Shown here one piece after another: positions 5,335 through 5,648 of a stretch of DNA of 5,648 bases. The stretch comes from Solimicrobium sp040544425. Its GTDB lineage: Bacteria; Pseudomonadota; Gammaproteobacteria; Burkholderiales; Burkholderiaceae_D. The position numbers and the translations under genes were made by a program. The stretch lies in contig JBEONO010000059.1 in the NCBI GenBank assembly GCA_040544425.1, positions 1 to 5,648 of the forward strand. Direction: 5' to 3'. Numbering within the stretch: position 1 is the stretch's first letter; every line of letters starts with the position of its first letter. The notes below the pieces were generated by a model, which saw only the letters and a list, made by a program, of their open reading frames with translations, was not told the origin of the DNA and did no database searches.

Positions 5335-5397
5335 AAATAATTGGAAATTGTTTTTAGGCATGGCTTTCAAGAGCTTATTTCAGTCCACCTATCACCA

Positions 5398-5409
5398 AAA
5401 ACATGTTTT
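5398..5409. repeat. 12-bp palindrome AAAACATGTTTT
   Basis: This is a perfect palindrome, overlapping a second possible hairpin (GTTTTA 5405-5410 with TAAAAC 5419-5424, 8-base loop). It could be a regulator or recombinase site. The sequence is low in complexity, so chance is possible. Confidence 0.3.
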
Positions 5410-5431
5410 AAGATGTTCTAAAACGTACAAT

Positions 5432-5472
5432 AACCCGCCTGAAACCCAGTGTTCATGCGGGTTTTTTGTTTT
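5432..5472 (+). terminator. Rho-independent terminator
   Basis: AACCCGC (5432-5438) pairs perfectly with GCGGGTT (5457-5463) over an 18-base loop, and the stem runs straight into a long T-tract (TTTTTGTTTTTT region from 5462 on). Orientation is + strand. It probably ends transcription of the 4303-5235 region or of a short RNA begun near 5330. Confidence 0.75.
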
Positions 5473-5559
5473 TTATTACGTATTATTGTGCATTTACGTC
5501 TATGGGCAAATAAACCATTCTATGTACCATCTTCAATTGGTAAAAAGGAAATGGTGCGT

Positions 5560-5648
5560 ATTCTGGTGAACGTGACCGACGATTCTGGTGATCGTGACCG
5601 ATGCGCCTAAAATGGTGTTACGCGGTTAAATTGTAATGTCATCGGTCA
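5560..5648. mobile_element. Probable end of an IS21-family element, cut by window
   Basis: ATTCTGGTGAACGTGACCGA (5560-5579) is repeated as ATTCTGGTGATCGTGACCGA (5582-5601), one mismatch in 20, with a 22-base period. The last bases CATCGGTCA (5640-5648) are the reverse complement of TGACCGATG (5595-5603). Tandem repeats with a GGTGATCGTGACCG core are, from memory, typical of IS21-family termini, where they serve as transposase binding sites. The exact terminus, the istA/istB genes and any target duplication are not visible, so family assignment rests on the repeat alone. Confidence 0.45.

Larger units (their letters stand above)
5236..5559. other. AT-rich non-coding stretch with repeats and a terminator
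   Basis: No supportable gene is seen here. The open frame beginning with TTG at 5348 runs through the terminator and into the repeats at the right edge, and reads as non-protein. The stretch has an AT-rich patch with direct and inverted repeats (5295-5334), a 12-bp palindrome (5398-5409) and a Rho-independent terminator (5432-5472). Nothing distinct was found at 5473-5559. Confidence 0.5.

Noticed and set aside
5348..5569. 73-residue open frame on the + strand
   Set aside because: It starts with TTG without a ribosome binding site, crosses the Rho-independent terminator and the IS21-like repeats, and its composition is not protein-like.
1..5648. CRISPR array, tRNA or rRNA genes
   Set aside because: No regularly spaced repeats with unique spacers and no cloverleaf or rRNA-like segments were seen on either strand. 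The only tandem repeat is the two-copy unit at 5560-5601.

Overview
The window looks like an accessory (defence- or mobile-type) stretch of a Gram-negative, probably proteobacterial, chromosome or plasmid. This is inferred from AT-rich base composition, Shine-Dalgarno starts, short genes separated by decayed DNA, and IS21-like repeats at the right edge. No housekeeping gene, tRNA or rRNA is present, so the host cannot be named.

Left part (1-1307): a probable divergent gene leaves the window at the extreme left edge (minus strand, only 7 codons visible). After a non-coding gap comes an intact DUF4238-family gene (333-1307). Middle gap (1308-1971): 664 bases with no intact gene. It holds two tiny ORFs that look like beheaded or truncated gene starts, other possible relic reading frames, a 463-base segment bounded by inverted copies of GGGGTCAAA, a plausible sigma70 promoter, and three consecutive hairpins directly in front of the next gene.

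Core (1972-4246): two co-directional genes 43 bases apart, most likely one operon. The first encodes a 295-residue protein with an N-terminal winged-helix/LOTUS-like domain. The second encodes a 447-residue phosphoribosyltransferase-like protein of the conflict-associated type (PRTase-CE), recognised by a VLYVYEDGLWSG loop and a C-terminal G..F...PKPVLPLMW...WKPLF block. Proteins of these two kinds are known as partners in predicted defence modules, including retrons in which a reverse transcriptase is added. No reverse transcriptase is visible here. The most interesting hypothesis is therefore an RT-free PRTase/winged-helix module preceded by its own structured leader RNA. A strong terminator-like hairpin ends 19 bases before the start codon, so any transcript carrying the ribosome binding site must pass through it.

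Right part (4247-5648): three overlapping open frames (4303-4674, 4646-4837, 4825-5235) on the + strand, unrecognised. They read either as short overlapping genes or as one gene broken by two compensating frameshifts. Beyond them lie an AT-rich regulatory-looking patch with direct and inverted repeats, a 12-bp palindrome and a clear Rho-independent terminator. The last ~90 bases contain a 22-bp-period tandem repeat of the kind found at IS21-family ends.
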